This document shows positions 1 to 9,115 of a stretch of 64,000 nucleotides of DNA, piece by piece. The DNA comes from Natrialba asiatica DSM 12278. Its GTDB lineage: Archaea; Halobacteriota; Halobacteria; Halobacteriales; Natrialbaceae. The notes below the pieces were generated by a model. The model had not been told where the DNA came from. It worked only from the letters and a program-made list of their open reading frames with translations, and did not search any database. Every line of letters begins with the position of its first letter. Position 1 is the first letter of the stretch. The position numbers and the translations under genes are program-made. The stretch covers positions 310,184-374,183 of the forward strand of contig NZ_AOIO01000040.1 in NCBI RefSeq assembly GCF_000337555.1, in the 5' to 3' direction.

Positions 1-738
1 GGGTGTCTCGATCGCCGTCCAGTCGCCGTCCGCGAACGCGTAGACTGCGCCGTTCGGGTCGTCCGCGCTCGAAACCGCGTGCGCTCGGGCGAGTCGGCCA
101 CGCTCCGTCCGCGGATCGGCGGTGACCGTCTCGAACGGTTCCTCGCGGATCGCCATCCAACCGTTCCCGAGTTTGTAGAGGCCGTCCGCGGTTGCCGCGA
201 GCGGAATCCCGGCCGCGGAGACGTCGCGGGCATCCGAGAGGCCGGCGTGTTCGAGTTCGCCGTCGGCGGGTCGGAATCGGTAGACGCCGTCGTCCGTTGC
301 GACGAGGTCGCGGTCGATCGCACGAACCGATGTGATCGCGTCGGCGCTGCAGCGGTGCCAGTCCGTTCCGTCGTTCCGCTTCCGGTAGCCGAGGTCGCCG
401 TCGGGACCGGCTGCGAGGAGCGTCGAGTCGGTCGCGCCGACGGCGACGGCGGGGCCGAAGCCGGCGTTTGCGAGCGCGAGGTCGTCATCGCCGTTCGCAC
501 CGTGGTCATCACCGCGGCCGACGGCGGCCTGTCCCAGAACGTCCTCGTCGGTTGCGATCACGATGCGCCCGTCGACGGTTGTCGCGATGTCCCGCGCGTT
601 ACAGCGCGCACAAAGGCTGAACTCGCCGACCGTGTCCCCGGCGACCCGCACGCGAACGACGCCGATCGAACTCGTGACATAAAGTCGAGTCGCGCCGTCA
701 CGGGTGCCGTAGACGCGCTTTTCCTCGATCGAATCCAT
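1..738 (-). CDS. beta-propeller protein, HVO_0234-like (C-terminus cut by window edge)
   Basis: The reading frame is open from the ATG at 738 to the left edge, so about 246 residues are visible and the C-terminus is missing. The protein consists of short repeating strand motifs with alternating Asp/Gly turns, as in a beta-propeller, with no signal peptide or membrane segment. An early CARC pair (about C43/C46) could bind metal. It resembles the haloarchaeal family named after HVO_0234, recognised from memory rather than by search. It is divergent from the phosphoglucosamine-mutase gene, with about 80 bp between the starts. Function unknown. Confidence 0.75.
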   Translation of the reverse strand, partial: MDSIEEKRVYGTRDGATRLYVTSSIGVVRVRVAGDTVGEFSLCARCNARDIATTVDGRIVIATDEDVLGQAAVGRGDDHGANGDDDLALANAGFGPAVAVGATDSTLLAAGPDGDLGYRKRNDGTDWHRCSADAITSVRAIDRDLVATDDGVYRFRPADGELEHAGLSDARDVSAAGIPLAATADGLYKLGNGWMAIREEPFETVTADPRTERGRLARAHAVSSADDPNGAVYAFADGDWTAIETP

Positions 739-819
739 ACGTAAGGATTGGCGGCACAGCCCGAAAGCGTTCCGTCTGCTCCGCAACCCCTTTGAGGTGG
801 CCGGTCGGACTAGCGACCG

Positions 820-2184
820 ATGGAAGTCTTCGGATCGAGTGGGAAACGTGGCGTCGCCAACGAGGAGTTGACGCCCGCGTTCGTCCTGCGTGTCGCGAAG
901 GCGGCGGGGACGGCCTGGCAGGTGGACCGGGTCGCCATCGCACGCGATACGCGCTACACTGGACGGATGCTGGCCGATGCCGCAGCCAGCGGGCTGGCAA
1001 GTACCGGAACCAACGTCGACCGCCTCGGGATCGTCCCGACGCCGGGTGCACAGGGCTACGCGGAACGGATGGACGTTCCCGTCATCGTCATCACGGCCTC
1101 GCACAATCCGCCCCAGTACAACGGCATCAAACTCGTCGGTCGCGACGGCGTCGAACTCGCCGTCTCGGACCTCGAAACGATCGAGGACACCCTGCTGGCC
1201 GGCGAGTTCGCCGTCGCGCCGTGGGACGAAACGGGTCGCGTCCGCGAGATCGACACCGCCAGACGCGACTACGTCGCGGATCTCCTGGCGGCCGCCGACC
1301 GCGAAACGATCGCCGAGGCCGACCTGACGGTCGCTCTCGACCCCGGCCACGGCGCGGGTGCGCTGACCAGCCCCGAGTTCTTCCGCGAACTCGGCTGTCG
1401 CGTCGTCACCGTCAACAGCCAACCCGACGGCCACTTCCCCGGACGAGACCCCGAACCGGTTCCCGACAATCTCGGCGATCTGGGGCGACTCGTCCGGACG
1501 AGCGACGCCGATGTCGGCATCGCCCACGACGGCGACGCCGACCGGGCTATCTTCTTCGACGAGAGCGGTGCGTTCGTCTCCGGCGATGCGGCCCTCGCCG
1601 CCCTCGCCGCCGCGGAACTCGAACCCGGCGAAACGACCGTCTCGGCGGTCAACGTCTCCCAGCGACTCGTCGACGTCATCACCGAGATCGGTGCCGACCT
1701 CGAACTCACGCCAATCGGCTCGACGAACATCATCACCCGCATCGAAGAACTCGAGGCGAACGGTGAACACGTCCCCATCGCGGGCGAGGGCAACGGCGGG
1801 ATCTTCTTCCCCGACTACCGACTCTCGCGTGACGGCGCGTACACGGCCGCGCGATTCCTCGAACTCGTCGCCCAACGGCCGGTCAGCGACCTCGTCGGCC
1901 CCTACGACGGCTACGCCAACGTCCGGCGCAACATCGAGTACGAGTCGACCGCCGAACGCGACGCCATGCTCGATGCCGCAGCGAACCACGCCCAGTCCGC
2001 CGACGCTGAACTCAACACCCGCGACGGCTACCGCCTCGACCACGGCGACGCTTGGGTACTCGCTCGCCCCTCCGGAACCGAACCTCTCGTCCGCATCTAC
2101 GCCGAGGCCCGCGACGGCGAGCGCGCGACTGAACTCGCGAACGGAATGTACGAGACGCTATCGACGGCCAAGACGACTATCTGA
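820..2184 (+). CDS. glmM: phosphoglucosamine mutase / phosphohexomutase
   Basis: This 454-residue protein belongs to the alpha-D-phosphohexomutase superfamily and should interconvert glucosamine-6-phosphate and glucosamine-1-phosphate, or another hexose phosphate, in the cytoplasm for UDP-sugar synthesis. The phosphoserine loop TASHNP places the catalytic serine near S94, and the Mg2+ loop DGDADR lies near residues 237-242. The C-terminal RPSGTEPLVRIYAE is the phosphate-binding loop. Length and domain order match full-length family members. The start gives the standard N-terminus FGSSGKRG close to residue 4. Substrate choice between glucosamine, glucose and mannose cannot be settled from sequence alone, so the symbol is provisional. 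Confidence 0.88.
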   Translation: MEVFGSSGKRGVANEELTPAFVLRVAKAAGTAWQVDRVAIARDTRYTGRMLADAAASGLASTGTNVDRLGIVPTPGAQGYAERMDVPVIVITASHNPPQYNGIKLVGRDGVELAVSDLETIEDTLLAGEFAVAPWDETGRVREIDTARRDYVADLLAAADRETIAEADLTVALDPGHGAGALTSPEFFRELGCRVVTVNSQPDGHFPGRDPEPVPDNLGDLGRLVRTSDADVGIAHDGDADRAIFFDESGAFVSGDAALAALAAAELEPGETTVSAVNVSQRLVDVITEIGADLELTPIGSTNIITRIEELEANGEHVPIAGEGNGGIFFPDYRLSRDGAYTAARFLELVAQRPVSDLVGPYDGYANVRRNIEYESTAERDAMLDAAANHAQSADAELNTRDGYRLDHGDAWVLARPSGTEPLVRIYAEARDGERATELANGMYETLSTAKTTI

Positions 2185-2369
2185 ACGGTCAATCGCACTT
2201 CTCCGGAGACAGGACCGTTCACAGTGATCCATTTCGAGCGCCGCCACACCGCGCGTTCGATACGTCGACGCCGAAACTACTGATTACCACTGGCTTGCTC
2301 GCATTACCCCGCGGAATTACTGACAACGGTGGATAGCGTTTATGGCCGGTGTCGTTTCACGCTGGCCGT

Positions 2370-3968
2370 ATGGTTGACCGTACCGAACAGCCACCTGCAG
2401 ACGAACCGACTTCCGAACCGGTCACAGAGACCGACCGCGATAAGCACCCGACTGACACAGCGACCCGCGTTCATCGCGGCTCCCGTTTCCGCCGTCGCCC
2501 CGTCCTTCAATCGCTCGCGGGCACCGGCCTCGCCGCGATCGCGGGCGTCGCCCCGGTTGCCGCAAGCGAGACAGCATCGGACCAGACCGAGACGAGCAGC
2601 GATACTGACGGCGACACCGGAACGGACGCGACCGCCGAACCTGAACTCGTCGCCGACCTCGAGCCGCCTGCGCTCCCGGAAAACCTCGCTCTCGATGACT
2701 CGGGAACGGTCTACCTCAGCCTGGCCGTTACGGGCGAACTACTTGCCGTCGATCCCGACGGGAATCAGGAATCGGTCGCCCAGTTCGATGTCGGCGAGGA
2801 GGGCTCGCTGCTCGGTATCGTCGCCATCGACGGAACGATTTACGCGCTGGTGAACTCTGGCGACCCTGAGACGCACGGCGTATGGACCGTCGACATCGCC
2901 AGCGGAGACACCGAACGCATGGCCGAACTGCCGGCCGAGGAGACGGCACCGAACGGCATCACCGTCGACCCGTACACCCAGGACGGCTTCCTCGTCACCG
3001 ACCACCTGGGCGGGGCGATCTGGCGAGTGACGCCGGACGATGCGACGGTCTGGGTCGACGACGAACTCCTCGATCCGGACCCCGAAGCCGAGGGCGGCGT
3101 CGGTGCCGACGGGATCGCGATCAACCCCGACGGCGATGTCTACGTCGACAACCTCGATTACGGTCGGCTCGTCCGAGTCCCCGTCTCCGAGGACGGCAGC
3201 TCCGGTGAACTCGACCTGGTCGCCGAGGAGGACTCGCTGGTCGGCGCTGACGGCATGACCTTCGACAGCCAGGGTCGACTCTACGTCGCCGTCAACGCGA
3301 GGGATGCGATCGTCCGCGTCGAACTCGGTTCGGAGATGGACGGCAGCGAGTCGGTAGCGATAGAGGAGAGTGGGTCGATGGAAACTGAGGGCAACCGATC
3401 GATGGAGGGTGGGGATACCGAATCAGTGGAGAACGAGTCGGTGGAAAACGAATCGACAGAGAGAGCAGATAACGAGTCGATGGAGACGGAAGGCGGCCCG
3501 ACGGAAGCCGAGGACAACGAATCGGTCGCGGCTGACTCGACCGGATCGACGGCGACCGAGTCGGCATCGGAGCAGGCCGGCTCACCGTCGATCGAGACGC
3601 TTGCCGAAGGCGGACTCCTCGATTTCCCCGCTGACGTTGCGTTCGGACGGACCGCTGGCGACGAAACGTTCCTCTATGCCTGCAACTTCGCAATCGGGCG
3701 GTTCGAGGCCGAAGCGGAGACTGCAGAGCCGAGTCTCGTTCGGCTCGACGTCGGCGCAACCGGCGCGTTCTTCGGACCGAACGAGTTGGTCGCGGCTGGT
3801 GAGACCGCCGACGGTGAGGCAGCTAGCGAGTCGGCTGACGATGCTGAGGTGGGAGATGCGGCTGATGACGGTGGGACGGATGCTCGAACCGATGGAAGTA
3901 ACGAGACCGGTGGGGATAACGGGAACGAGAACGGGAACGGAAACAACGGGGAGACCGAAGACTACTGA
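2370..3968 (+). CDS. Tat-exported beta-propeller protein (SMP-30/NHL-like) with acidic low-complexity insert
   Basis: The 532-residue protein has an N-terminal Tat signal (RRRPVLQ near residues 41-47, then a hydrophobic stretch ending in APVAAS), so it is probably exported folded. The mature part has repeated propeller motifs of the SMP-30/gluconolactonase/NHL type (NGITVDP, GVGADGIAINPDG). Between two blades, roughly codons 325-400, lies a Ser/Glu/Asn/Met-rich stretch built from degenerate ESVEN/ESMET units, and the C-terminus ends in an Asn/Gly/Glu tail. An in-frame GTG at 2349 is an alternative start, but the ATG at 2370 is preferred. Enzyme activity is unknown. Confidence 0.75.
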   Translation: MVDRTEQPPADEPTSEPVTETDRDKHPTDTATRVHRGSRFRRRPVLQSLAGTGLAAIAGVAPVAASETASDQTETSSDTDGDTGTDATAEPELVADLEPPALPENLALDDSGTVYLSLAVTGELLAVDPDGNQESVAQFDVGEEGSLLGIVAIDGTIYALVNSGDPETHGVWTVDIASGDTERMAELPAEETAPNGITVDPYTQDGFLVTDHLGGAIWRVTPDDATVWVDDELLDPDPEAEGGVGADGIAINPDGDVYVDNLDYGRLVRVPVSEDGSSGELDLVAEEDSLVGADGMTFDSQGRLYVAVNARDAIVRVELGSEMDGSESVAIEESGSMETEGNRSMEGGDTESVENESVENESTERADNESMETEGGPTEAEDNESVAADSTGSTATESASEQAGSPSIETLAEGGLLDFPADVAFGRTAGDETFLYACNFAIGRFEAEAETAEPSLVRLDVGATGAFFGPNELVAAGETADGEAASESADDAEVGDAADDGGTDARTDGSNETGGDNGNENGNGNNGETEDY

Positions 3969-4149
3969 CGACAGTTCCAGCACCCGCTGATGGACGGGCA
4001 GCAGTGAACTCGCTGTTGTGCCGGAGGGCGCGCGATAGAACGCACCCGAGTACAGTAGCGACGAACCGATCGGGCGGCGTCTCCGGTGAGTTCGATAGAG
4101 AGGCAGCTAGTGATTCGTGAGAACGGCAACCGCAAAGGGGGAGAACCGA

Positions 4150-4539
4150 TCAGATGACGCGGTTCTGCAGGTAGTCGAGGTGCTTTGCGTTGTAGACGAT
4201 TTTGACCTCGTCGGTCTCGGCGGAGCCGATGCAGGTCAGACGGACGTCCTTGTCTTCGACCTCCTCGTCGGAGAGAATCTGCTGCATGTCCATCTGGATT
4301 TCCCCTTCCTTGACGATGGCAGCACAGTTCGCACAGGCACCAGCACGGCACGAGAAGGGCCAGTCGTAGCCCTGGGCCTCAGCCGCTTCGAGGATGTATT
4401 CGCCCTCGTTGACTTCGAGGGTGCCGTAATCCTCTTCGTCGAGCCCGGCGTCCGCTGCCTGGCCGAAGAGGTCGTCGTCATCCATGTCCCAGCCCTGGTC
4501 GTCCAGCACTTCGTAGTTGAGGTATTCTACCGTGGGCAT
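4150..4539 (-). CDS. halophilic 2Fe-2S ferredoxin
   Basis: This 129-residue protein is the plant-type [2Fe-2S] ferredoxin of haloarchaea, a cytoplasmic electron carrier, for example for 2-oxoacid:ferredoxin oxidoreductases. The cluster ligands are in CRAGACANC, and the fourth is the later Cys in LTCIG. An acidic N-terminal extension of about 30 residues ([11 protein letters not shown]) precedes the beta-grasp fold and is characteristic of halophilic members. The ATG at 4539 yields the familiar [10 protein letters not shown] start; the longer open frame upstream has no ferredoxin similarity. It stands alone between the exported propeller gene and the wrecked PiT gene. Confidence 0.95.
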   Translation of the reverse strand: MPTVEYLNYEVLDDQGWDMDDDDLFGQAADAGLDEEDYGTLEVNEGEYILEAAEAQGYDWPFSCRAGACANCAAIVKEGEIQMDMQQILSDEEVEDKDVRLTCIGSAETDEVKIVYNAKHLDYLQNRVI

Positions 4540-4666
4540 CAACCGGCGGTTCGAGTCCCGCACTGGTATAGCTTGCTGTTCGGTTTTCAATGGTTTTTGA
4601 ATCAGAATTTGGCGTTCGTTTGAAACTGATCGCTGAACTCGGCGCAGCAGACGGCCGATACGCGAC

Positions 4667-4992
4667 TCAAAGCGGAACCAGGACGAGGAAGCCGTAGGAC
4701 AGTCCGACGGAGGCTGCGGGGCCGATAGTCCAGAAGGAGACAACGCGTGCGATCGCGTTGGGCCGACCGAGGTCGTCTGCGTCGACCATTTCTTCGGGAT
4801 CTTCCTCGCCGATTTTGGGCACTTCGTTCGGGGTTTCCTTTGTTACTGCGCCCGTCGTGAACTCGAGTTCTTCATCGCCGCGGCCGTTTTGCCGATGACA
4901 CCGGCCCCAACCGCTGGTCCCCAGGCGATGCCCGTAGGTGAGCCACCGGTATTGAAGCCACCGAGGGGGGCGGCGAGAATTCCGAGTAGCAT
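4667..4992 (-). pseudogene. PiT phosphate transporter remnant: N-terminus joined to C-terminus after a large internal deletion
   Basis: The first about 40 codons (from the ATG at 4992) read like the start of the two nearby PiT genes, including GGFNTGGSPTGIAWGPAVGAG, which matches FNIGGSSTGIAWGPAVGAG in the gene at 7806-8969. This frame stops at about 4843. In a different frame the segment from about 4870 down to the stop at 4667 reads as a PiT C-terminus ([12 protein letters not shown], then [16 protein letters not shown]), matching the C-termini of both neighbours. Around 270 central codons of a normal PiT protein of about 390 residues are missing and the junction is out of frame. It is a non-functional relic in the same orientation as its paralogues. 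Confidence 0.85.
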
Positions 4993-5083
4993 GCCCCTAT
5001 CGACACGAGAGCCGAAAAAGCCCTTTCGAAGCGTCGAGTGACTGTTAACGCGGCTGAGAGCTACCGAACGCTCGCCAACGAGT

Positions 5084-6307
5084 TCAAAATCCGAATATCG
5101 GCACGAATCTGAACGTGAGGTAGGCACCGACTGTCGAGATGATCGGGACAATGTTTTGCATGAGGATGACGCGAGCCGTCGTCGACGGGTCGAACAGGTC
5201 GGAGGCGGCGGGGATGTCTTCGGGTTTTTCCTCGCCGATTTTGGGAGGTGTTTCGCCCGCCTCTTCGGCGGTGAGCGCACCGACCGACACTCGTGTTTCT
5301 TCACCGGCTCTGACACCGGAGAGCGTCGTCGTTCGGGTTGCACGCCCCCAGCCGAGGCCGATGATGCTCATCGTTGCCACGACGACGAAACTGGCGGGAA
5401 TGCCGATCCAGGAGAGGCCGGTGACGATGGTCGAACTGATGACGGCGACGATGATCGCTGCTGTCAGCGGCAGGTTCGTGATGTCGTTGCCGAGCGTATC
5501 GAGCGTGCGGCGCGCAATGGTGAAACAGCCGATCGTGACGGCAGCCGAGCCGATCACGATCAGCGCGGTCATATCGATCGGAACGGCGGTCGAGCCGATC
5601 GCGAGTTCGGTTCCGGAGTCGGAAACGGTTCCGTAGATCGGGGCGATTGCGTTCGCGATGTTGCTCGTTCCGGACGAAAAGCCCATGAGACAACCGATGG
5701 CGACGACGACGAACGCACCGGTGACCTCGCGGCGGTTCGTGCCGTCGCCGAACCGGAGTCGAGGGAGCGTTCCGCTTCGGTCAACGGTGATCATTTCGCG
5801 ACCTTCGCGGTTCGTTTCGATTGCAACCCATTCGTTGATTCTCGGGTAGAAGTACCGGCCGACGACGCCGGCGACCCAGAAGCCGGTGATCGGCGCAACG
5901 ACCCACCAGATGACGATTTCGCCGAGAACATCCCAGGCGAGTTCACCGGTTGCGAGGCCGAGTGCGGCGATGGCGCCGACGGCGGTCATCGAGGTGGAAG
6001 CGGGGACGCCGGCGTAGTTGCCGAGAAAGAGCGCGCCGCCGATGAAAAAGAGGACGGCGACGTTCGAGCGCATCGTAAACACGCCGGTGTCGTGGACGAG
6101 GTCGTTACCGAGGGTGTCGACGACCTGCGGACCGATCGTGATCGCGCCGAGGAAGAAGAATATGGCCATCAACCCGGCGGCCAGTACCTTTGTAATGACG
6201 TTTGCGCCGACGGCGGGGCCGAACGCGGGGCCGGTCGTTGCCCCGCCGATGTTGTACCCGACGAAGATTGCGACGAGAATTCCCACGATAAGCAGTACTT
6301 CCGTCAC
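5084..6307 (-). CDS. inorganic phosphate transporter, PiT family (copy 1)
   Basis: This 407-residue integral membrane protein belongs to the PiT (SLC20-like, COG0306) family of low-affinity phosphate:cation symporters. The family's two inverted signature repeats are present: an N-terminal NIGGATTGPAFGPAVGAN and a central GTSNIANAIAPIYG, the counterpart of the usual GANDVANA. About ten hydrophobic helices are visible, with a soluble central loop (NEWVAIETNREGREM) and a second acidic loop (PPKIGEEKPEDIP). The start is GTG at 6307. It lies just upstream of the deleted PiT remnant and two genes from another PiT copy. Phosphate is the family substrate; sulfate or other anions cannot be excluded. 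Confidence 0.88.
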   Translation of the reverse strand: MTEVLLIVGILVAIFVGYNIGGATTGPAFGPAVGANVITKVLAAGLMAIFFFLGAITIGPQVVDTLGNDLVHDTGVFTMRSNVAVLFFIGGALFLGNYAGVPASTSMTAVGAIAALGLATGELAWDVLGEIVIWWVVAPITGFWVAGVVGRYFYPRINEWVAIETNREGREMITVDRSGTLPRLRFGDGTNRREVTGAFVVVAIGCLMGFSSGTSNIANAIAPIYGTVSDSGTELAIGSTAVPIDMTALIVIGSAAVTIGCFTIARRTLDTLGNDITNLPLTAAIIVAVISSTIVTGLSWIGIPASFVVVATMSIIGLGWGRATRTTTLSGVRAGEETRVSVGALTAEEAGETPPKIGEEKPEDIPAASDLFDPSTTARVILMQNIVPIISTVGAYLTFRFVPIFGF

Positions 6308-6580
6308 GTGTGGGAATCACGCGATCCGACCCTAAAAACGCGCCTATTCCGGTCGGTTCCGACGAGGGTGACAACCATTTTTGCGACGGCTGGCGCGTTT
6401 CCTCTCAAAGCGGAGCGGTGAGACCCAAAGCGTTTCACCGAATCGTATCGTGTATTACGACAGCATGTTGCCACGCGTATCATCGACTCGGTGGGGAGGC
6501 GATCGGCGGAGTGAACGGCTGTTGTCGTGGTCGCAGGCGCGACTGCTGGTGACTGGTGCGGGTTCGAGTATTGTCCTTCA

Positions 6581-7108
6581 ATGAGACCGGCACGTATCGA
6601 CGCGCTCATCGACCTCGCGTACGGCGCGTTAATCCTCCTCTCGGTCGTCTTGATCGCGACGCTCGATATACAGATCGGGCTGGTGTTCGGATTGGGCGTG
6701 TTCGCCTCGTACGTGCTCCACGTCGTCTGGAAGATGGCTCGATTCGATCCGAACTGGATGACGACGGCCGTTCAGGAGTCCGTCGAACAGACCGTGGGAG
6801 AGACCGTCGAAGAACGGGTCGAACAGACTGTCGGAGAAACGGTCGAAAAACGTGTCGGGGATACCGTCGAGGAGACGGTCGAACAAACTGTCGAGGAACA
6901 GGTCGGACAGACGGTCGAGGAGACCGTCGGCGAGACGGTCGAACAAACGGTTGGCGAGACGGTCGAACAAACGGTTGGCGAACAACTCGAGCAGGTCCAG
7001 TCGCAGGTCGAATCGGTGGACGAACGCATCGATCGCCGCCCTCGAGAGGACCAGGTCGAGGAACTCATCGAAGAGTCGACCGAAGCGGACGACGACACCG
7101 AGAACTGA
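6581..7108 (+). CDS. small two-helix membrane protein with a four-residue tandem repeat
   Basis: The 175-residue protein has two N-terminal hydrophobic helices (about residues 12-28 and 32-52) followed by a long polar segment. From about residue 65 to 130 almost every fourth residue is Val: units such as VEQT, VGET, VEER and VEEQ follow each other about seventeen times. A charged tail follows (QVQSQVESVDERIDRR, then acidic). The polar part is probably one long helix, possibly oligomeric, projecting from the membrane. The ATG at 6581 is chosen because the open frame upstream has no membrane or repeat character. No family is recognised and function is unknown. It lies divergently from PiT copy 1. 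Confidence 0.7.
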   Translation: MRPARIDALIDLAYGALILLSVVLIATLDIQIGLVFGLGVFASYVLHVVWKMARFDPNWMTTAVQESVEQTVGETVEERVEQTVGETVEKRVGDTVEETVEQTVEEQVGQTVEETVGETVEQTVGETVEQTVGEQLEQVQSQVESVDERIDRRPREDQVEELIEESTEADDDTEN

Positions 7109-7216
7109 TGCGGACTGCTGTCGGTCAGTTCCGGCGCACTCACAGGACGGGTCGCGGGTGCGTCTGGGAATCGGTACAGCAGAGCGTCTGATCGCGCGTC
7201 GAACCGTCGGCTCATC

Positions 7217-7630
7217 TCACCGCACGACAACGACCGGAACCGGAGATCGATTGACGACCTTTTTGGCGACGTTTCCGACGTAGAGGGAATCCGAGACCGA
7301 ACCGCCGTGACTACCGATGACGACGGTATCGTAGTCATCCGCGCGGTCGATGATCGCGCGAACAGGGTGTCCGAGTTCGACGACGGTATCGAGTTCAGCG
7401 TCACTATCGGCGGCGGTGGCGATCTCTCGAGCGCGGCCGAATACCGCTCGGGCGTGTTCCTGTGTCGCTTCCTCGAGGTCGCCGGCGAGCGCGAGCCCTG
7501 TTGCCTCGCCCCACATCGGCAACGGCTCTCCAACGACGGTCAAGACGGTGATGTCGGCGTCGAGGGCGTACTCGGGGGCGTGCTCGCTCATTTCGGAGCC
7601 GTCCATCGGGACGAGAAGCCGGGAGGTCAT
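7217..7630 (-). CDS. universal stress protein, UspA family
   Basis: The 137-residue single-domain Usp protein begins with LLVPMDGSEMSE and ends with the ATP-binding pattern GSHGGSVSDSLYVGNVAKKV followed by SPVPVVVV (G-x2-G-x9-G-S/T type, with the final position being Asn rather than Ser/Thr). It probably binds nucleotide in the cytoplasm and modulates a partner. Its position between two PiT transporter genes in the same orientation fits the common archaeal pairing of Usp proteins with transporters. The ATG at 7630 removes a Pro-rich, non-conserved upstream extension. The specific partner is not known. Confidence 0.88.
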   Translation of the reverse strand: MTSRLLVPMDGSEMSEHAPEYALDADITVLTVVGEPLPMWGEATGLALAGDLEEATQEHARAVFGRAREIATAADSDAELDTVVELGHPVRAIIDRADDYDTVVIGSHGGSVSDSLYVGNVAKKVVNRSPVPVVVVR

Positions 7631-7805
7631 TCCGTTGCTACGAGCGGTGCGAAAATAAACGGGAGGGGGTGATGGCGGTAGAGTCGGTAGGTGCGGTAGG
7701 AGCGGTGAGGGTAGTGAGAGTGGTGGAGGCAATGGGGACGGTAGGACGGTGGGGTCGGTGAGGCAGTAGCGGCGGCGAAGATCGTGGTCCAGAAGAGACG
7801 AACGA

Positions 7806-8969
7806 TCAGACGAACGGGACGGCGATGAAGAAGCCGTACGCCAGAAGCGTCGACATCGCCGGCCCGATGATCCACATCGAGATGTACTTCATCACGGCTC
7901 GCGGGTTGAACAGGCTCCCCGCGTCAAGAACCTCGTTGGGTTCGGCCTCCCCGATCTTCGTGACCGGGGCATCCGGCTCCGCTTTTAGTGCGCCAGTCGC
8001 GAGTTCCGCGTCGGATTCGCCGCGAATCGCCTCGCGGGCCGTGACGGGTCGGGTCGCCCGTCCCCAGCCCAGGCCGACGATCGTCATCACAGACGCCATC
8101 ACGAGACTGATCGGGATGCCGGCCCACGAGAGCGCGGTCGTGATCGTCGAGGCGGTGAGCATGACGACCAGGGCGGCCAGCAGCGGGATGTCGCTGAGTT
8201 CGCTGCCGACGGATTCCATCGTCCGCCGAGCGATGGTGAAGCCGCCGAACCCGATCGCCACCGTCGCGATGATGATGGCGGGGTTACGATCGAGCGCCCC
8301 GCTGCTGACGAGCGGTGCGACGGCGTTCGGGACGTTGCTCGCGCCCGCGCTGAAGGCCATGTAGCAGCCGATGACCAAGACGACGCACGTCCCGACGAGT
8401 TCCTGAATCGTCGTGTTCGGTCCGAGCGTCGGTTTCGGAACCGACCCGCCGCGATCGAGGGCGAGCAACGGTCCCTCGGAGGACCGAATCTCGAACCGGC
8501 GGTTGAGTTCCGGGTAGATGTACCGACCGACGGTCGCGCCGATCCAGAACCCGATGATCGGGGTGACGACCCACCACGAGACGATCCTGCCGATTTCCGC
8601 GTAGTTGACCGTGTCCGTCGCCAGCCCCAGCCCGGCGATCGCGCCGACGGTTACCATCGAGGTCGGGACGGGAACGCCGAAGACGTTCGCGACGAGGATT
8701 CCCAGCCCGATGAAAAAGAGGACGGCGACGCCGGCGGCGAGCGAAATCTCGATCGTGATAATCCCCTCGCTCAGCGTGTCCATTACGTTTCGGCCGACGG
8801 TCCAGCCGCCGAGGAAGACGAAAATCGTCATCAGCCCGGCTGCGGTGACCTTTCGGAGCAGTCCGGCTCCGACGGCGGGTCCCCATGCGATCCCCGTCGA
8901 CGACCCGCCGATGTTGAATCCGACGAATATCGAGGCAACGATGCCGACCAGGAGCACGGTTTCCACCAT
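7806..8969 (-). CDS. inorganic phosphate transporter, PiT family (copy 2)
   Basis: This 387-residue multi-pass protein is a close paralogue of the gene at 5084-6307. It has the N-terminal signature FNIGGSSTGIAWGPAVGAG and the central SAGASNVPNAVAPLVSSG, the two half-repeats typical of PiT transporters, plus an acidic loop with TKIGEAEPNEVLD before the last helix. It probably moves phosphate with a cation. It is closer at its N-terminus to the decayed copy at 4667-4992 than copy 1 is, so it may share the more recent duplication. The start is the ATG at 8969. The 175 bp between its end and the UspA gene show nothing recognisable. Confidence 0.88.
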   Translation of the reverse strand: MVETVLLVGIVASIFVGFNIGGSSTGIAWGPAVGAGLLRKVTAAGLMTIFVFLGGWTVGRNVMDTLSEGIITIEISLAAGVAVLFFIGLGILVANVFGVPVPTSMVTVGAIAGLGLATDTVNYAEIGRIVSWWVVTPIIGFWIGATVGRYIYPELNRRFEIRSSEGPLLALDRGGSVPKPTLGPNTTIQELVGTCVVLVIGCYMAFSAGASNVPNAVAPLVSSGALDRNPAIIIATVAIGFGGFTIARRTMESVGSELSDIPLLAALVVMLTASTITTALSWAGIPISLVMASVMTIVGLGWGRATRPVTAREAIRGESDAELATGALKAEPDAPVTKIGEAEPNEVLDAGSLFNPRAVMKYISMWIIGPAMSTLLAYGFFIAVPFV

Positions 8970-9115
8970 CGGTTGGTATTATCGGTCTCTCCATGAAATA
9001 CGTATTGGGACTGCGGATTACTCAGCTGGGTTATGCTATACCGCACAGCACGTCACACGGCGTCCGACAGTCGTTCGCTGTTCGGAACCGATCTCGATAC
9101 ATAGTGACAGTTTGA

